This document shows, one piece after another, positions 1 to 35,000 of a DNA stretch of 35,000 bases. The notes below the pieces were generated by a model. That model did no database searches and was not told the DNA's origin. It worked only from the letters and a program-made list of their open reading frames with translations. Within the stretch, counting starts at the first letter, position 1, and each line of letters opens with the position of its first letter. Origin of the DNA: Halisarca cf. caerulea (lineage: Eukaryota; Porifera; Demospongiae; Chondrillida; Halisarcidae). The position numbers and the translations under genes are program-made. Where the stretch lies: the NCBI GenBank assembly GCA_963170055.1, contig CAUJGJ010000188.1, positions 2,953,571 to 2,988,570 on the forward strand. The letters are read 5' to 3'.

Positions 1-70
<70 letters not shown>

Positions 71-80
71 TGTGCGTGTG
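1..80. repeat. (TG)n microsatellite at window edge
   Basis: Almost pure (TG)n with a few point changes, in the intron 3' of dynein exon 36. Confidence 0.95.
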
Positions 81-208
81 TACATATAAAATATATGCAC
101 CTACAGTACACATACATACGTATGTACGTAAGTATGTGTGAATACACACAGATGAACACACACACGCATGCACACACACACAATTAGTAGATCAGCATAT
201 CCACTCAC

Positions 209-26798
<26,590 letters not shown>

Positions 26799-26961
26799 TG
26801 TGCACACAAATGCTCAAAGTCTTCTACAGATGTTGTCGCATTGTACACAAAGAGTGTGCATATGTGCGCACATACGTCTCTTTCCAGACTGTACCGTGGG
26901 ACGATCACTATGACAACAGGCGGGTCCTGCTGGCTGTCAGCTGTTGCGCAATACTTCGAAA
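26799..26961. promoter_or_regulatory. Head-to-head intergenic region, probable bidirectional promoter
   Basis: Only 163 bp separate the start codons of the divergent dynein gene (minus) and the ASPHD-like gene (plus), so both 5' UTRs and core promoters must lie here or overlap. No clear TATA box is seen. The region contains a ttgcgcaa palindrome and an imperfect RFX X-box-like element. Promoter function is inferred from gene arrangement only. Confidence 0.55.
26904..26917. promoter_or_regulatory. Imperfect X-box-like (RFX) site
   Basis: The 14-mer ATCACTATGACAAC fits the X-box pattern RTNRCC-N2-RGYAAC with one mismatch in each half. RFX factors drive many ciliary genes through X-boxes close to the start site. 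This one is about 105 bp upstream of the dynein ATG. Two mismatches make a chance match quite possible. Confidence 0.3.
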
Positions 26962-27993
26962 ATGGACTCCTACATGTGGATGTACATCTGTGCGCATGTA
27001 CTCGGTTTTGCGGTCGTACTCTTATTCCTGTGGATTACCTATGTTGTCACTGTGAAATACAGTGAACGAGATGCGTCTTCAAAGGCTCTCTGCTCTTCTC
27101 CCAGCTGTGTTAGGTGTAGACTGACTGACGATAAATCCATGTTGAGAAAACTGAAGGCCTCACTCAAGAAGTTTATGAAGACTCGATCAGTCAAAGCTAA
27201 TGATCTCAACCGTGTCATTGAAATGGTTGAAGACAGTAGTACAAAACCATGGTCAGAATGGACAGAAGAGAAAGCCTCTAATACCAAGAGTGTGGACGTG
27301 CTAAACCATTCTGTGTGGGTATTGAAAGATCTGCAGAATGACTCCTACTGGGAGTTTTCTGAACTGACAAATATGTATCCGGCTCTGGACGTTTTAGAGT
27401 CTGAAGATGCATTAAAATGTATTCGAAAGGAATTTGATAGCATACATTCGGAATACCAGGGAACATGGAAAAGAAATTCAATTCCTCAAGGAAAGTGGGA
27501 GTTATTCCCCCTCATTAACCAGGGGGCTGTTATAGAAGAAAATGCCAAATTATGTCCAGAAACTATGAATCTCATTTCGGAGCTAGGTGATGTTGTAATG
27601 CATAACTGTATCTATGGGAACGCCATGTTCTCTGTGATTTACCCCGGAAGTGAAATTGAGCCTCACTGTGGACCTTGCAACTTCCGTCTCAGATGCCACC
27701 TGCCCCTCTATTCCTCCAAGGGCTGCAGGCTCACGGTTGGAAAACAGACCACTAGCTGGAGTGACGGAGAACCATTGATCTTCAATGACAGCTACATCCA
27801 CAGTGTGCGTCATGACGCAGCTGTGGGTAAAGGTGATGGGGAGAGTGATAGTGGTGAGCCTGGTGGCTGTATTCCAAGAGTTGTTCTCATTGTCGACCTC
27901 TGGCATCCAGGTGTTACCGATCTGGAGTGCGAGGCAATTGAATGTCTGTTTTGTACAAATATGTTATCACAGTACTTCTCAACAGAACATTAA
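26962..27993 (+). CDS. ASPHD1/2-like aspartyl/asparaginyl beta-hydroxylase domain protein
   Basis: Intronless, 343 residues, starting at MDSYMWMY; an upstream in-frame TTG at 26944 is not a plausible start. Residues about 5-31 form one hydrophobic helix, so this is probably a type II membrane protein with a lumenal catalytic domain. A CxxxxCxxC cluster (44-52, ending SPSCVRC) matches what I recall of ASPHD2. The C-terminal half is an Asp/Asn beta-hydroxylase (cupin-fold, 2-oxoglutarate/Fe) domain: PHCGPCNFRLRCHL with His235, FNDSYIHSVRH with His280, and PRVVLIVDLWHP with Arg306. By analogy with ASPH these would be the two iron ligands and the 2-oxoglutarate-binding Arg; their spacing (45) is close to that in ASPH. 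All three are present, so activity is possible, though substrates of ASPHD proteins are unknown to me. The gene is divergent from the dynein gene and convergent with the GTPase-like gene. Confidence 0.88.
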   Translation: MDSYMWMYICAHVLGFAVVLLFLWITYVVTVKYSERDASSKALCSSPSCVRCRLTDDKSMLRKLKASLKKFMKTRSVKANDLNRVIEMVEDSSTKPWSEWTEEKASNTKSVDVLNHSVWVLKDLQNDSYWEFSELTNMYPALDVLESEDALKCIRKEFDSIHSEYQGTWKRNSIPQGKWELFPLINQGAVIEENAKLCPETMNLISELGDVVMHNCIYGNAMFSVIYPGSEIEPHCGPCNFRLRCHLPLYSSKGCRLTVGKQTTSWSDGEPLIFNDSYIHSVRHDAAVGKGDGESDSGEPGGCIPRVVLIVDLWHPGVTDLECEAIECLFCTNMLSQYFSTEH

Positions 27994-28088
27994 TGATCTG
28001 ATTTCAAATGTATATTATATACTTTTTCAGGGTCTGTTGTGTATATACACATACATATTCACATAAATTTGTAATTTGCATTCGATTA

Positions 28089-28094
28089 TTTATT
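28089..28094 (-). terminator. Candidate poly(A) signal AATAAA of the GTPase-like gene
   Basis: AATAAA on the minus strand, about 645 bases past the stop at 28738. Use would place the 3' end within about 100 bases of the opposite gene's stop codon. Confidence 0.25.
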
Positions 28095-28225
28095 CATCAT
28101 AATTATATATATTTCACACCCTATATTAGTATATGTAATATATGGGATGTGAAACATGCATATAAATGCATATATGGAATTAAGGAAAGCTATACGTAAT
28201 ACATATACACATGCATGCATACATG

Positions 28226-28278
28226 CACACACACACACACACACACACACACGCAAACACACACACACACACACACAC
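28226..28278. repeat. (CA)n microsatellite
   Basis: About 53 bp of (CA)n, with ATGCATGCATGC beside it, in the 3' intergenic region. Confidence 0.95.
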
Positions 28279-28425
28279 TACATGCATGCATGCATACATA
28301 CACACATGCACGTGCACAATGTACACCTAGCTATATAATCCTACATGCACCCTTAACTTGGAGGAATAGAGTGGCAGGTGCAGGTGATATAAAATATATC
28401 CTACATGCGTGATACTTGGAATTCT

Positions 28426-28431
28426 ATTAAA
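28426..28431 (+). terminator. Candidate poly(A) signal ATTAAA of the ASPHD-like gene
   Basis: ATTAAA about 430 bases past the stop codon, in AT-rich sequence. A weak, common hexamer; listed as the best visible candidate only. Confidence 0.2.
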
Positions 28432-28737
28432 TATAATATATCACTCTAGATCTAGAAATTGAATTTGAATTAAAGAGTGCCAATATAATATAGATCAGAC
28501 AAAAATACAAGAAAATTTCATGTGTAAAATATAATTTACACTTTATATAAATTATACAATCTATTATTGTGTGGTGTCTATGGACAATATAATGTGAAAA
28601 TCAATACTGTACAGATCTATGCCTATATAAACTGCTACAGTAAAAGTGTACATATTTTACGTACATACGTGGATATGTAAATGTCCGATGTTACGACAAA
28701 GCACTTATGTACACTATGTATACGAGACTGTACACAC

Positions 28738-35000
<6,263 letters not shown>

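Larger units (their letters stand above)
27994..28737. other. Convergent 3' intergenic region
   Basis: 744 bp between two converging stop codons. It is AT-rich, with a (CA)n tract at 28226-28278. Possible poly(A) signals are ATTAAA at 28426-28431 (plus) and AATAAA on the minus strand at 28089-28094; if both are used the 3' UTRs overlap. No further coding signal is seen. Confidence 0.6.

Noticed and set aside
26944..26961. Upstream extension of the ASPHD-like protein
   Set aside because: The extra six codons begin with TTG; the ATG at 26962 has a good context (gaaaATGG).

Overview
This is a piece of an intron-rich animal nuclear genome. Every long reading frame is split by GT..AG introns. The coding parts belong to metazoan families (an axonemal dynein heavy chain and an ASPHD-type hydroxylase), and no bacterial operon, rRNA or intact tRNA is visible. 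The axonemal dynein means the organism builds motile cilia or flagella. Intron style, dinucleotide repeats and MITEs suggest an aquatic invertebrate. A sponge or similar early-branching animal is my guess, not something the sequence proves.

Layout: (1) Positions 209-26798, minus strand, hold the 5' part of a DNAH10-type axonemal dynein heavy chain. I joined 36 coding exons into one open frame of about 2713 codons. It runs from the start ATG through tail, linker, AAA1 and AAA2 to the start of AAA3, and all 35 joins keep frame. The rest (end of AAA3, AAA4, stalk, AAA5, AAA6, C-terminus) lies beyond the left edge. (2) Positions 26799-26961 are a 163-bp head-to-head intergenic region, probably a shared promoter. 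(3) Positions 26962-27993, plus strand, are an intronless ASPHD1/2-like membrane-anchored aspartyl/asparaginyl beta-hydroxylase-domain protein of 343 residues. (4) Positions 27994-28737 are a convergent 3' intergenic region. (5) Positions 28738-35000, minus strand, are the 3' part of an unrecognised multi-exon protein with a C-terminal P-loop GTPase domain; its 5' end lies off the right edge.

The introns are the unusual part. They are saturated with GTAC/TACGTA-type sequence and with long (CA)n/(TG)n arrays, and several arrays touch splice sites. One 35-bp minisatellite (ten units) is built from a near copy of the exon 31 donor junction. A 70-bp tandem duplication copies the exon 6 acceptor. 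Introns also carry at least four TIR elements (two pogo/Tigger-like MITEs, a TA-flanked MITE with a small coding remnant, and a 528-bp element with roughly 105-bp TIRs and coding-like cargo) and two tRNA-derived SINE heads.

The dynein would act in the inner dynein arm of the axoneme. No functional link between the three genes can be shown beyond the shared promoter of the first two.
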